A stretch of DNA of 64,000 bases from Mycolicibacterium anyangense (GCF_010731855.1 NZ_AP022620.1:4092001-4156000), one strand, 5' to 3'; counted from the first letter of the stretch, positions 18,295-26,960 are shown. The notes: generated by a model from the sequence alone, not told the origin. Numbers and translations are program-made.

Positions 18295-19247
18295 ACGCGA
18301 TCAAGCCGAAAGACATCGCCTCCTATCTGGCCTTCGTCGTGATCATCGCCATCGTGCTGGTCTACCTCGGATCGCTCGGGCTGCGCGTGAGCCCGCCGGA
18401 CCACCGAACCAACCTGTCCATGAGCGTGCCGGAGATCAACGGCCTCGTTCCCGACTCGAACGTGCTCCTGCGCGGCGTGCCCGTCGGCAAGGTGACCAGG
18501 ACCAGTACGGGCGTCAGCGCGGCATCCATCGACTTCTGGGTCGATGGCGAGTTCAAAATCCCCGTCGACACCCGGGTGGAACTGCAGAACCTGTCGGCGC
18601 TCGGCGAGTCCTACATCGAACTGGTACCGCTCAGCGACGACGGACCGGTCCTCAAGGACAACCAGCACATCTCGACCGACTCGGTGGTGGCACCGGCGTC
18701 GGTCTCCGAGCTGGCGACGACCGCCACGCGAATCCTCAACCAACTGGAACCTGGCGCTCTGCAACGCATCATCGCCGAGGCCGATGCCGCCTTCCCCGAC
18801 CCGGTGCGCGTGCTTCCCAACCTGTCGCGGACCAGCGCTCTGTTCAACAACATGCTCAACGATCTGAACGGAGCAGGACGCGTGCTTCTGGGCAACTTCG
18901 GGACGCTGATCCGCAACTCGGAGTGGATCAACCCGGATCTCACCGCGTTCACCCCCAACCTGTCGGCGACCACCGTGTACTTCCAGGACTTCTTCAAGCA
19001 TCTGCCCATAATCTTCACGGGCGATTACAGCCCGGGCAACTTCAAGCAGCTCAAGGCTCTCGTGGATCGCGTGCAGGGCTTGCTGGACGCCAACGGCGGT
19101 GACCTGAAAGTTCTGGGTGAGGCGTTTCAGCCGAAACTCAACACCATCGCGGCGACGCTGATGAACTTCGACACCGGGCAGATCCTGGACAACTTCCTCA
19201 ACCAGGTGCCGGCTGACGGCATGATCACGCTCCGGGTCAGGCCGTGA
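18291..19247 (+). CDS. mceF: Mce family protein F, short form
   Basis: 318 residues: anchor at about residues 11-30, MCE domain (LSMSVPEINGLVPDSNVLLRGVPVGKVTR), then helices, ending MITLRVRP. This is well below the ~500 residues usual for MceF, because the C-terminal tail is missing. GTG 18291 overlaps the mceE stop. Last mce gene; a 46-base gap follows. Confidence 0.92.
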   Translation: MNAIKPKDIASYLAFVVIIAIVLVYLGSLGLRVSPPDHRTNLSMSVPEINGLVPDSNVLLRGVPVGKVTRTSTGVSAASIDFWVDGEFKIPVDTRVELQNLSALGESYIELVPLSDDGPVLKDNQHISTDSVVAPASVSELATTATRILNQLEPGALQRIIAEADAAFPDPVRVLPNLSRTSALFNNMLNDLNGAGRVLLGNFGTLIRNSEWINPDLTAFTPNLSATTVYFQDFFKHLPIIFTGDYSPGNFKQLKALVDRVQGLLDANGGDLKVLGEAFQPKLNTIAATLMNFDTGQILDNFLNQVPADGMITLRVRP

Positions 19248-19293
19248 CCCTGGCGAGCGGCAGCTAAAGGTACACACCAAGAGAGGCTCGAAT

Positions 19294-19980
19294 ATGACGA
19301 TCAATGAAACCGAAGTGCAGGAACGGCACGACTCGACCGCCGCCACGAACGAGTCGGACACGACCGCCGACGAGGGGACGTCGACATCCAGTGTCGACCA
19401 GTCAGCCGGGTCGACCGCGGACAGTTCGACCGACCAAGTGAAGTCGAGCCGTGGATCGAAGTCGGTGTCGATCAGTCTTCGGGGCCTGATCCTCGGCGGA
19501 CTGATCGTGGTGCTGGTGGCCGCGACGGCGGTGCTGGGCTGGCTCTATGTCGATGCGCGACAACAACTCTCGGCTCACGCCATCCAGGCGGCCAACGATG
19601 CGCGAGCCGAGAAGACAGCCCTCGACTACGCGGTGAACGCCGCGACGATGAACTTCAAGGACCTACAGGGTTGGAAGGTCAAGCTGGTGGCGGGAACATC
19701 GCCCGAGCTCAGCAAGAAGCTCTCCGAGGCAGGGACCGACATGGAGCAGGTCCTCGTGCCGTTGCAGTGGAGTTCGACAGCACAGCCCCTGGTGGCCAAG
19801 GTCAGGTCGAGGAACGGCGGCATCTACGTGGTGGACAGTTTCGTCAGCGTCCAGACCAAGACCGTGCAGGCACCGGAGGCGCTGCAGTCGACGGCGACCT
19901 ACAGCACCACCATCGACAGCAACAACAACTGGCTGATCACTGATGTCGGGGGCATCGGCTCCGCCATGGGGGCGAAGTAG
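19294..19980 (+). CDS. Mce-associated membrane protein (Mas/Mam type)
   Basis: 228 residues: an acidic Ser/Thr-rich N-terminal stretch (about 1-60), one membrane segment (LILGGLIVVLVAATAVLGWL, about 67-88), then an extracytoplasmic alpha+beta domain. This layout and its position directly after mceF are those of the Mce-associated proteins, some of which (for example LucA/OmamA in M. tuberculosis) stabilise Mce complexes. ATG 19294 is preceded by AGAGAGG. Confidence 0.85.
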   Translation: MTINETEVQERHDSTAATNESDTTADEGTSTSSVDQSAGSTADSSTDQVKSSRGSKSVSISLRGLILGGLIVVLVAATAVLGWLYVDARQQLSAHAIQAANDARAEKTALDYAVNAATMNFKDLQGWKVKLVAGTSPELSKKLSEAGTDMEQVLVPLQWSSTAQPLVAKVRSRNGGIYVVDSFVSVQTKTVQAPEALQSTATYSTTIDSNNNWLITDVGGIGSAMGAK

Positions 19981-20009
19981 TACGTGCGAGCGCTGAAGGA
20001 GATGGGGCC

Positions 20010-20681
20010 GTGGTGGCGATGAGAGGCGAGCTTCGACGAGGAGCGGGTGCACTGGCATGCGCGGCGCTGTGGTCGGCGATGGTTCTCATATCGGTATCGG
20101 CGGCGGGTGCCGAGCCCGCGATCGATCCCAATATCCCCGTTCCGCTTCCGCAGCCGCCGTCGGACAGTCAGGAGATCACGCCGCTACCCGTGGTAGTGCC
20201 GAGAGCGTCATCGTGGCAGCCCAAATTCCCGTATCCCTACGATCAGACGCGGAACATGGTCACTCCCGCCGACATCACGGCGATGAGCGAAATGTGTCAG
20301 TGGTACAACGCCCAGTACGCCACGCTACGGTTTCAGATCGACAGACTGCAGACCAACCGAATCGATGATCGCACCGGCGACGACTACGACTACACCGTGG
20401 GAAACGTTCAGCAACAGGTTGACATCGTCACCACGAACATCAGCCAGGCCGTCGATTTCCTCGGACCGCGTGCCCAGGCGCTGAGCCAGCCGCAGAACCC
20501 GTTCGGCGATCACTACTTCGCGGTCTACGAGGGCGAGGCGTTCTTCAAGCTCTGGGAACAGCTGTCCAACGTCAACAACGGCATTCTGGCGCATCAACCC
20601 GACTGGTTCACCGGTCCGTCGGTGCAGAAGGCGAAGCGCTGGGGCTCCGACATACACCGTTCACATGTGTGCGAAGGCTGA
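20010..20681 (+). CDS. Secreted protein, mce-associated, unknown function
   Basis: 223 residues with a signal peptide ending AGAEP (cleavage near residue 35), a proline-rich linker (NIPVPLPQPPSDS) and a helical domain rich in Gln, Tyr and Asp. No family recognised. GTG 20010 is chosen because AAGGAG lies 8 nt upstream; ATG 20019 is in frame. It is co-directional with and close to the Mce-associated gene, so probably part of the same transcript and exported to the cell envelope. Confidence 0.75.
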   Translation: MVAMRGELRRGAGALACAALWSAMVLISVSAAGAEPAIDPNIPVPLPQPPSDSQEITPLPVVVPRASSWQPKFPYPYDQTRNMVTPADITAMSEMCQWYNAQYATLRFQIDRLQTNRIDDRTGDDYDYTVGNVQQQVDIVTTNISQAVDFLGPRAQALSQPQNPFGDHYFAVYEGEAFFKLWEQLSNVNNGILAHQPDWFTGPSVQKAKRWGSDIHRSHVCEG

Positions 20682-20708
20682 CCGCGGATGCGATACGGAG
20701 GAACGACG

Positions 20709-21221
20709 GTGACTCGACGGCATAGGTTGGGCGGGCCGCAGCTCGGGTACGGCCGCGACGCCGTTCGCCGTCGGAGCCGACTCGGAACAGCCTTGGCCGC
20801 AACGACATTGTGGGTCGCCGGTGTCGTCCTCGCTCCCGTGGCGTCTGCAGACGTTACCGACAGTTGGCGGGCTGCGATTCAAGCGGCGCGGCCACCGGCA
20901 TGCGGACCGATCCGTTCGGACCCGTTGATCGACCAGGTGGCATTCGACATCAACGACAGCACGGACCGATACATCGACTTCGCGTCCCGTGCTGTTCCCG
21001 AGAGTGACGCGCTGCCACTGTTGAAGGATCGCGGCTATGTCGGCGCCAGCAAGGCGAGGATACTGTCAGGCTCCGCGACGAGCGCCGGGATGTCGATCAA
21101 GGCGGCGTTGCTGCAGGGCTTCGCGGTTCTCCCGGATTGTTCACTGAACGCCTACGGAGTTGCCACGGCGTACAACGCCAAGAAGGACGTGGTTCTCATC
21201 ACGGCGGTTTTGGTTGGTTGA
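20709..21221 (+). CDS. Small secreted protein with CAP-like motif
   Basis: 170 residues with a signal peptide (LAATTLWVAGVVLAPVASA) followed by a mature part of ~115 residues. ACGPIRSDPLIDQVAFDINDS and the paired Cys (ACGP, PDCS) resemble small CAP-like secreted proteins of mycobacteria, though the CAP catalytic residues are not obvious. GTG 20709 follows GGAGG by 7 nt; an ATG at 20688 would add seven residues before it but has no site. Function unknown; likely an envelope companion of the Mce system. Confidence 0.7.
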   Translation: MTRRHRLGGPQLGYGRDAVRRRSRLGTALAATTLWVAGVVLAPVASADVTDSWRAAIQAARPPACGPIRSDPLIDQVAFDINDSTDRYIDFASRAVPESDALPLLKDRGYVGASKARILSGSATSAGMSIKAALLQGFAVLPDCSLNAYGVATAYNAKKDVVLITAVLVG

Positions 21222-21276
21222 GTGAAACCCGCTCGCATCAAGGGTTTTTCGTTCATCGGATGCTGAAGGAGCGATA

Positions 21277-21717
21277 TTGAAGCGATATCCAGCGACGGCG
21301 GTCGCGGTGGCGCTCTGTCTCGTCGGCGTGGCAGGCGCACCGGCGGCTCACGCTGAGGACACCGTGCGGTACGACATCTTCTCCGACTCGGTCGGACAGC
21401 TGGCGGGCGTCGAATACCGTGACAGCTCTGGTAAGCACCTGATCGAGAACGTGCTGTTGCCCTGGACACTATCCGTGCCAGTGGTCAATGCCACGAGTCC
21501 GACCAGTGACGGAGCAGAATTGCGAGCCGACTGGCGACCCAACTTCCGGACGGCCGCCACCGTCGGACGAGTCCTACAGGGACATTTCGTCACGGTCCGC
21601 ATCATGAGGGGCGACGACGTGCTCTGTGAGAGCATTCTCGACATCGGGAATGTCACCTGCTACGGCAGTGTGGCGCATACCGCGGAGAACGAATCGTCGC
21701 CGGGCAATCTGCCGTGA
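21277..21717 (+). CDS. Secreted MmpS-like protein
   Basis: 146 residues: a signal peptide (AVAVALCLVGVAGAPAAHA) and a beta-rich mature domain. VRYDIFSDSVGQLAGVEYRD, VLLPWTLSV and CESILDIGNVTCYG follow the strand pattern of the MmpS extracytoplasmic domain, but the protein is cleaved rather than anchored and no mmpL is nearby. It starts at TTG 21277, 5 nt after GAAGGAG, with no other start that keeps the signal peptide intact. The MmpS resemblance is my reading of the pattern, not a search result. Confidence 0.68.
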   Translation: MKRYPATAVAVALCLVGVAGAPAAHAEDTVRYDIFSDSVGQLAGVEYRDSSGKHLIENVLLPWTLSVPVVNATSPTSDGAELRADWRPNFRTAATVGRVLQGHFVTVRIMRGDDVLCESILDIGNVTCYGSVAHTAENESSPGNLP

Positions 21718-22247
21718 CCGGGCGACGTGGCAGCAGCGCCGCGCGTCGGCTGGGCCGCTTGCTGGCTGTACCCGCGTGTCTAAGCGGAATGTTCCTAGCC
21801 GTGCCGCCGGCGGTGCACGCGGAGCCCGACACGGGCGACCCGGCCAGCCCGTTTCCGACGACCAACCTCATTATCAACACCTATGACAAGGTGAAGTACG
21901 ACGACTACTTCACCAGCAGTTCAGGTGGCGTGTGGTTCTCGACTCCGCTCGGGCTGAACTGTGGCATCTGGGACCGCGGAAGCTTCGGCTGCACGGGTGA
22001 CATCCGCGGCGCCCCGCCTGGCACGACGAACATCGGGTGGATCACCGGACAGATAGTGCCCCGCTACGACTGGGCACTGGGCCTTCAGTTCCCGCCGGGG
22101 AGCGCGGAGCGCGACCTTCCGCCGCGAAACTACATCGAATACAACGGGACCCGATGCGCGACCATGTCCGATTCCAGCACGTATTGCCAGCGAGGTCCTT
22201 TCAGATTCTTCGTCACGCCAACCCGTACCTGGCTCGCGCCGCCGTGA
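21714..22247 (+). CDS. Secreted protein, unknown function
   Basis: 177 residues with a long basic N-terminus and signal peptide (LAVPACLSGMFLAVPPAVHA), then a domain with four Cys (NCGIW, GCTGD, RCATM, YCQRG) probably paired in two disulfides, and aromatic residues typical of exported beta proteins. GTG 21714 overlaps the previous stop (GTGA). No family recognised. Confidence 0.7.
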   Translation: MTGRRGSSAARRLGRLLAVPACLSGMFLAVPPAVHAEPDTGDPASPFPTTNLIINTYDKVKYDDYFTSSSGGVWFSTPLGLNCGIWDRGSFGCTGDIRGAPPGTTNIGWITGQIVPRYDWALGLQFPPGSAERDLPPRNYIEYNGTRCATMSDSSTYCQRGPFRFFVTPTRTWLAPP

Positions 22248-22314
22248 GAAGTCATCACCGCGATCCAACGAACGTTCAAGTCGGAGAACGAACGAGCAGT
22301 CGAAAGGAAGACTC

Positions 22315-22614
22315 GTGAACAGCCGAACGAAGTGGACGGTCGGAGCGTTCGCGGCCGTCGTCAGCATTGCCGCCTGTCCAATTGCTCATGCCGAACCGTT
22401 GACCCCGCTGACACCCGGCGAGATCCAGTACCTTGATCAATTGCGTCAGATCTTCGCCGCCAAGCACGACCCCGCGGCCTTCCGGAGCGACGGTGAGCTA
22501 CTCGTGAGGGGCAGATACGTCTGCGAGAAGCGAGACGCGGGTCAAGTCGGCTATCCGGTCACCTTCCAGTCTCCCGCAATCACCCAGTTGGCTCTTCTCT
22601 ACCTGTGTCCGTGA
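22315..22614 (+). CDS. Small secreted DUF732-like protein
   Basis: 99 residues: signal peptide ending AHAEP, then a helical domain with EIQYLDQLRQIF and two Cys (YVCEK, LYLCP). The size, the 'xxLxxxG' helix spacing and the Cys pair fit the DUF732 group of mycobacterial secreted proteins, here in a divergent form. GTG 22315 follows AAAGGAAG. Function unknown. Confidence 0.68.
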   Translation: MNSRTKWTVGAFAAVVSIAACPIAHAEPLTPLTPGEIQYLDQLRQIFAAKHDPAAFRSDGELLVRGRYVCEKRDAGQVGYPVTFQSPAITQLALLYLCP

Positions 22615-22660
22615 CGGACCCGTCCTGGACTCGGCTCGGCTCCCACGGAACGGAGATCTC

Positions 22661-22978
22661 ATGCGGAAGCGCGTCATTGCGACCAGTTGCGTCACGATCG
22701 GAGCGACGGTCGTGTTGCTCTACTCGCCCATTGCGCAGGCAGATGATGCTGATTTCGTGCGGGACGTCCAGGCGATGGGCTTCCCACAGGCTTACGACAA
22801 CTTGGTGAGCCAGGCGGAGTCGGCGTGTTACTTCCTCGTCCGCAATCGGGATCCCGACGAAATCGAGGCCCGCATCGCGCGTTACACGAGGATCAACCCA
22901 CCGAGCAAAGCCCACCAGTTCTTCGTCCTGGCCGTCAACACGTACTGCCCCCAGTTCGCCGACCGCATCCGGCCCTGA
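22661..22978 (+). CDS. Small secreted DUF732-like protein
   Basis: 105 residues: signal peptide ending AQADD, then DFVRDVQAMGFPQAYDNLVSQ and Cys residues in SACYFL and NTYCPQF, which match the usual DUF732 pattern of an N-terminal FxxxLxxxG helix and two Cys. ATG 22661 is 7-10 nt after GGAG. One of three successive small proteins of this type after the mce genes. Confidence 0.75.
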   Translation: MRKRVIATSCVTIGATVVLLYSPIAQADDADFVRDVQAMGFPQAYDNLVSQAESACYFLVRNRDPDEIEARIARYTRINPPSKAHQFFVLAVNTYCPQFADRIRP

Positions 22979-23030
22979 ATCAGGGGCATCTGTTGACCCG
23001 AATATTCCCATAGCAAGGTGGTGACCAATC

Positions 23031-23471
23031 GTGAGATCGCAACGCCCCGCACCAGGTCTGTACCGTGAGCCAGTCGGCAGCGTGACCGAATTACGTTGTC
23101 GTACAAGCCTGTTTCGACACGGCAGGGCGATGAACGGCCCTACATCAGCTGCCATGTGGAAGACACTCGCGGCGGCCGCCGTTGTACCAATGACGATCGT
23201 GCTGGCGGCGCAGGCACAGGCCACCCCGGCAAACACCTATGAGTTCCTCAAGCAGCTCGGAATGGATGGCCTCAAGATCGACGGCCAAGCGGCGATCCAA
23301 GACGGGTACGACATCTGCCGATTCATGAAGCCGCCGGACGGCGGTGCGCTCTGGGACGCCGCGAAAAAGGTCCGGTCGGAGCATCCCGATTGGACGATCG
23401 ATCAAGCGCTGCTCTTCTCCACCCGGGCGACGCAGTTCATCTGCCCCGACCGAGAGTCGTTCCCCGACTAA
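23031..23471 (+). CDS. Small secreted DUF732 protein
   Basis: The mature part (TYEFLKQLGMDGLKIDGQA, YDICRF, QALLFSTRATQFICPD) is a clear DUF732 domain with its two conserved Cys. The N-terminus is uncertain: GTG 23031 is weakly preceded by AAGGTGG, while ATG 23130 gives a compact signal peptide (TLAAAAVVPMTIVLAAQAQA) of the size seen in its neighbours. I list the longer form; the shorter one (113 aa) may be right. Last of the secreted genes after mce. Confidence 0.75.
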   Translation: MRSQRPAPGLYREPVGSVTELRCRTSLFRHGRAMNGPTSAAMWKTLAAAAVVPMTIVLAAQAQATPANTYEFLKQLGMDGLKIDGQAAIQDGYDICRFMKPPDGGALWDAAKKVRSEHPDWTIDQALLFSTRATQFICPDRESFPD

Positions 23472-23596
23472 GCGCATCGGCGGAACCGAATTCACCGAAC
23501 CGCATGACTCCGAACCGCCACGCGTCCGACGGGTGCGGTGTGTCGCCCACATTGCCGGCCTGCATCGTCGGACCGGCCCGCGATGGCCGTTTCAAA

Positions 23597-23613
23597 AGCA
23601 AACGGTGTTTGAT
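23597..23613. promoter_or_regulatory. Candidate 17-bp island operator (site 4)
   Basis: AGCAAACGGTGTTTGAT matches 13 of 16 defined positions. It lies 71 bp before the start of the gene at 23685 and after the last secreted gene, so it should govern the unit 23685-24523. Confidence 0.65.
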
Positions 23614-23684
23614 AAAGTCTTTTCGTACGCGGCGGGTTGCGAACCCCGGCCGTGCGCCCGAAGCCGAACTGAAGAGGAACTCCG

Positions 23685-23999
23685 ATGATCGTCGTCGTCA
23701 CCCCCCATGACTGCCGTGTCGAGGAGGTCAAAGACCTCGGTCGGCTCCATGTCATCGCCGACGGACAAGACGATTCCCAAGCCGGAGCGGCGCTGCGACG
23801 CGCGCACCTTGACCGTATTGGTGAGGCCGGGCACGTGTCGTTCGCCGTCGTACCGCTGCGCGCAGCGGCTCGGCCACGCGCCTCCATCTCCGATTGGGAC
23901 AGTCGTTTCGACGCGATGATCGAATTCGCCCGCTTGAGGGGCTGGCTGGATTCCTCCGGCGTGTACGTGGCTGCGCATATCGAGCGGACCGCGTCGTGA
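23685..23999 (+). CDS. Hypothetical protein, 104 aa
   Basis: A small soluble protein beginning MIVVVTPHDCRVEEVKDLGR, with a conserved-looking Cys 10 and alternating strands and helices; no signal peptide or membrane segment. I do not recognise the family. ATG 23685 follows GAGGAACT. The stop overlaps the GTG start of the flavin reductase (GTGA), so the two are translationally coupled and may work together, for example as an accessory of a reduced-flavin-dependent enzyme. Confidence 0.65.
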   Translation: MIVVVTPHDCRVEEVKDLGRLHVIADGQDDSQAGAALRRAHLDRIGEAGHVSFAVVPLRAAARPRASISDWDSRFDAMIEFARLRGWLDSSGVYVAAHIERTAS

Positions 24000-24523
24000 C
24001 TGAGAACTCAGAGTACGTTGCGACCGCCATCGACCCGACCCGGCTGCGGTCGGCGCTCGGTCACTACCCCACGGGCGTCTCGGTGATCACGGCCATCGAC
24101 GCCGACGGTGTGCCCGCCGGAATGGCCGTCGGCACCTTCACGTCGGTGTCACTCGATCCAGCACTGGTCGCGTTCCTGCCCGGCCGGGGCTCGAGTAGCT
24201 TCCCGCGCATTCGCACGGCAGCGTCCTTCTGCGTCAATGTTCTGGCAGCAGATCAGGGCGACGTGTGTCGTGCCTTCGCGGTCCGCGGCGGTGACAAGTT
24301 CGCCGGCGTGCGGTGGTCCGCTGCGCCGTCAGGCGCTCCGCGTCTCGAGGGCACGGCCGCCTGGATCGACTGCCGGTTCGAGAGCGTCACCGATGTCGGA
24401 GACCACTACTTCGTCGTGGGTCGGGTGATGGCGTTCGACCATACGGCCGGATCGTTGCCACTCGTGTTCTGCCAGGGCGGCTACGGACGGTTCGCACCGC
24501 ACATCGAGATGTCACGGTCGTGA
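23996..24523 (+). CDS. Flavin reductase domain protein (HpaC/HsaB-like)
   Basis: 175 residues with the flavin reductase split-barrel: HYPTGVSVITAIDADG, MAVGTFTSVSLDPALVAF and a C-terminal LVFCQGGYGRF. Such proteins reduce FMN or FAD with NADH and pass it to a separate monooxygenase. No two-component hydroxylase of the HsaA type is nearby; the LLM-family oxidoreductase at 27022 is the closest flavin user. The frame runs upstream to 23894, but GTG 23996 overlaps the stop of the preceding gene and is the likely start. Confidence 0.85.
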   Translation: MTENSEYVATAIDPTRLRSALGHYPTGVSVITAIDADGVPAGMAVGTFTSVSLDPALVAFLPGRGSSSFPRIRTAASFCVNVLAADQGDVCRAFAVRGGDKFAGVRWSAAPSGAPRLEGTAAWIDCRFESVTDVGDHYFVVGRVMAFDHTAGSLPLVFCQGGYGRFAPHIEMSRS

Positions 24524-24562
24524 GCCGCGTGCGCGCTTCTACGGGTGTGGGCCCGGGCGTTG

Positions 24563-24579
24563 ACCCAACGTTGTTTGAC
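24563..24579. promoter_or_regulatory. Candidate 17-bp island operator (site 5, weak)
   Basis: ACCCAACGTTGTTTGAC matches 12 of 16 defined positions. It lies between the flavin reductase and the acyl-CoA synthetase, 35 bp before the latter's start. Confidence 0.5.
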
Positions 24580-24614
24580 AGCTTCGCTGGATGGTCACTC
24601 GAGGAGGAGGGCAG

Positions 24615-26150
24615 ATGACGTTCGCGGCTCACGACTGGGTCGACTACAACGCACGACACAGACCCGGTGCGCTGGCACTCGCAAACGCAGAGGACGGCAC
24701 GAGCACCACCTGGGCCGAGCTGGACTCTCGCGTCGGACGCCTCGCCAGGGTGCTCCGCGAGCACGGCGTCAAGAAGGGTGATCGCGTTGCCCTGATCGCG
24801 GAGAACGATCCTCGGGTGTTCGAAACGCAGTTCGCCGCAATGCGTCTGGGCGCGCTGTTCATGCCCCTCAATTGGCGCCTGGCGGTGGCAGAGATCTCCG
24901 ACATCGTCCTCGACGCCGACCCCGCGATCATCGTCCACGACGGTGAGTGGGCGGGCGTGGCGTCCGCCGTCGCCGAGAAGTCCGGAATCTCGGCGAGGCT
25001 CACCTGGGGTGCCGACGCTTCCTCCGAAGCGAGCTACGAGGACGAGATCGCATCAGCACGCTACCTGGGCGCCTCCGGGGCGCTGACCTTCGACGATCCG
25101 ACGCACCTTCTCTACACCTCCGGGACCGCGGGAAAGCCGAAGGGCGTTCTGTCGACACACGGCACCCTGGTGTGGCAAGCCATCAACACCGCCCACACCA
25201 CGCGCTACGCGGAGCCGGGCAACCACCAGCTCAATCCGATGCCGCTGTTCCACGCCGGTGGACTCACCGTGATGGCCAACCCGATCCTGTACTTCGGCGG
25301 CGCGGTGACCACTATGCGCCGCTTCGTTCCGGCGGCCGTTCTTCGCGCTTTGACGGCATCGAAGGTGCCCGTCACGCACTTCGCCGCCATCCCACTCATG
25401 TACCGAGGTCTCGCTGCCGAGCCGGACTTCGCCAGCGTCGACTTCTCGCATGCGCGAACGTTCATCGTGGCAGGGGCGATAGCCGAACCGGATCTCCTTC
25501 AGCTGTGGGCGGACCGGGGGGTCGCGCTGCAGCCCCAGTACGGAGGGACGGAACACGGTCCGATGGCCACGGCCGTTGACGATCCCGCCAGGTGGTTGGA
25601 GAAGGCGAAAAACGGCTCGACCGGCCGCAAAGCCCGCCACACCGAGATCCGCCTCGTCGACTCCGAGGGCAACGACGTCCCCGAGGGTGCGACCGGCGAG
25701 ATCTGGTTGCGTGGCCCCAGCGTCACGGTGGGGTACTGGGGGAAAGAGAAGTCCGACTACTTCACCGACGACTGGTACCGAACCGGTGACGCAGCGCGCC
25801 GCGATGCGGACGGGTTCTACTACCTCGCCGGACGCGTCAAGGAGATGTATAAGTCCGGTGGGGAGAACGTGTACCCCGCCGAGATCGAACGCGTTCTCGC
25901 CGTGCATCCCAAAGTCGCCGACGTCGCCGTTCTGGGGATCGCGGATGACAAGTGGGGGGAGGTCGGCCTGGCCGTTGTCGTCCCGGCCGGCGATCAGCCG
26001 CCGACGCTCGAGGAGCTCAATCTGTTCGCCGCCGAACGCCTCGCCAGGTTCAAACTGCCCAAGGCACTGGCGATTACGCCCGATCTGCCCCGAAATGCCA
26101 CCGGCAAGGTGTCCCGTCCGGCGCTTCGAGTGCAGTACGGCGGTGTCTGA
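24615..26150 (+). CDS. Acyl-CoA synthetase (FadD-type, AMP-forming)
   Basis: 511 residues of the ANL superfamily: P-loop LLYTSGTAGKPKGV (about 168-181), QPQYGGTEHG, YRTGDAARRDADGFYYLAGR hinge region, SGGENVYPAEIE, and the C-terminal Lys in NATGKVSR. It activates a carboxylic acid with ATP to the acyl-CoA. The set of motifs is complete, so it should be active; the acid is not predictable, but the context suggests the imported lipid or its oxidised side chain. ATG 24615 follows GAGGAGGAGG; an in-frame start at 24591 is less likely. It is followed after six bases by a crotonase gene. Confidence 0.92.
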   Translation: MTFAAHDWVDYNARHRPGALALANAEDGTSTTWAELDSRVGRLARVLREHGVKKGDRVALIAENDPRVFETQFAAMRLGALFMPLNWRLAVAEISDIVLDADPAIIVHDGEWAGVASAVAEKSGISARLTWGADASSEASYEDEIASARYLGASGALTFDDPTHLLYTSGTAGKPKGVLSTHGTLVWQAINTAHTTRYAEPGNHQLNPMPLFHAGGLTVMANPILYFGGAVTTMRRFVPAAVLRALTASKVPVTHFAAIPLMYRGLAAEPDFASVDFSHARTFIVAGAIAEPDLLQLWADRGVALQPQYGGTEHGPMATAVDDPARWLEKAKNGSTGRKARHTEIRLVDSEGNDVPEGATGEIWLRGPSVTVGYWGKEKSDYFTDDWYRTGDAARRDADGFYYLAGRVKEMYKSGGENVYPAEIERVLAVHPKVADVAVLGIADDKWGEVGLAVVVPAGDQPPTLEELNLFAAERLARFKLPKALAITPDLPRNATGKVSRPALRVQYGGV

Positions 26151-26156
26151 GCGCGC

Positions 26157-26945
26157 ATGATTCGAGAATCCATTGGCGTCGACGGCGTCGCCGAACTCGT
26201 AATCGCCAACCCACCCGTCAACGCTCTCGGCCTGGAAGACATCAGGCAACTGGTGAGTCGACTGCGTGGGTACACCTCCGACGCCCGCGTGCACGCCGTG
26301 ATCATCCGGGGTGAGGGGCCGGGATTCTGCGGTGGCGGCGACGTGAAGGAAGTGCAGCGCCTGCCGGGGCATGACGGCATCCTGGGACAGGTCCACGGCT
26401 CGCTGGATCTCACCCTCGCGATCAGCGAGTGCCCCATCCCGGTGATCGGCGCGATCCATGGCTACTGCATCGGCCTCGGTGTCCTGGTCGCGGGAGTCTG
26501 CGACATCCTGCTGGCGGCTCCCGGGACGACCTTCGTCTTGGCAGAAGCCGACAACGGTGCGACGAGCGGAGCCATCCAAGCCATCGGGTTGCTGCCAGAC
26601 AAGCGATTACGGGCCGCGATGTTCACCTGCGAACCCTTTTACTCCGAGGAGTTGGCGAGCTACGGCAGCGTGCTGCGACTGGTGCCGCAAGAGGACCTCG
26701 CCGCCGCAGCGCGGACTCTCGCCGGTACCATCGCGGCGAAGCGCAACAACGTGATTCGCGGGCTGAAGGCGGCCATCTCGAACAGCATCGGGCGGGACCT
26801 GCGCACCGCCTATCGGCAGGAGATCAGCTACACCCTCGAGCTGAATATGTCCGGCGAAGCCCGCGACGCGCGTGGGACGTTCGTCGACGGTACAAGATCC
26901 GGTTATTTGGCTGGTGGGCGCGACCCGCAATCGCCGAGCTCCTGA
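26157..26945 (+). CDS. Enoyl-CoA hydratase/isomerase (crotonase) family protein
   Basis: 262 residues with crotonase oxyanion-hole segments GPGFCGGGDVKEV (about 56-68) and AIHGYCIGLGVLVA (about 98-111). The first catalytic Glu position is present in LAEADNGAT, but the following segment is SGAIQAIGLLPDKR rather than PGAGGTQRL, so the second Glu of classical hydratases is not evident. It may be an isomerase, a hydratase using different residues, or a C-C cleaving crotonase. ATG 26157 lies 6 nt after the synthetase stop. Confidence 0.85.
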   Translation: MIRESIGVDGVAELVIANPPVNALGLEDIRQLVSRLRGYTSDARVHAVIIRGEGPGFCGGGDVKEVQRLPGHDGILGQVHGSLDLTLAISECPIPVIGAIHGYCIGLGVLVAGVCDILLAAPGTTFVLAEADNGATSGAIQAIGLLPDKRLRAAMFTCEPFYSEELASYGSVLRLVPQEDLAAAARTLAGTIAAKRNNVIRGLKAAISNSIGRDLRTAYRQEISYTLELNMSGEARDARGTFVDGTRSGYLAGGRDPQSPSS

Positions 26946-26960
26946 GCACGGGCTTGATTA

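Noticed and set aside
25053..26579. A 508-codon minus-strand frame opposite the acyl-CoA synthetase
   Set aside because: Antisense shadow of two well-supported genes; its translation has no domain pattern.
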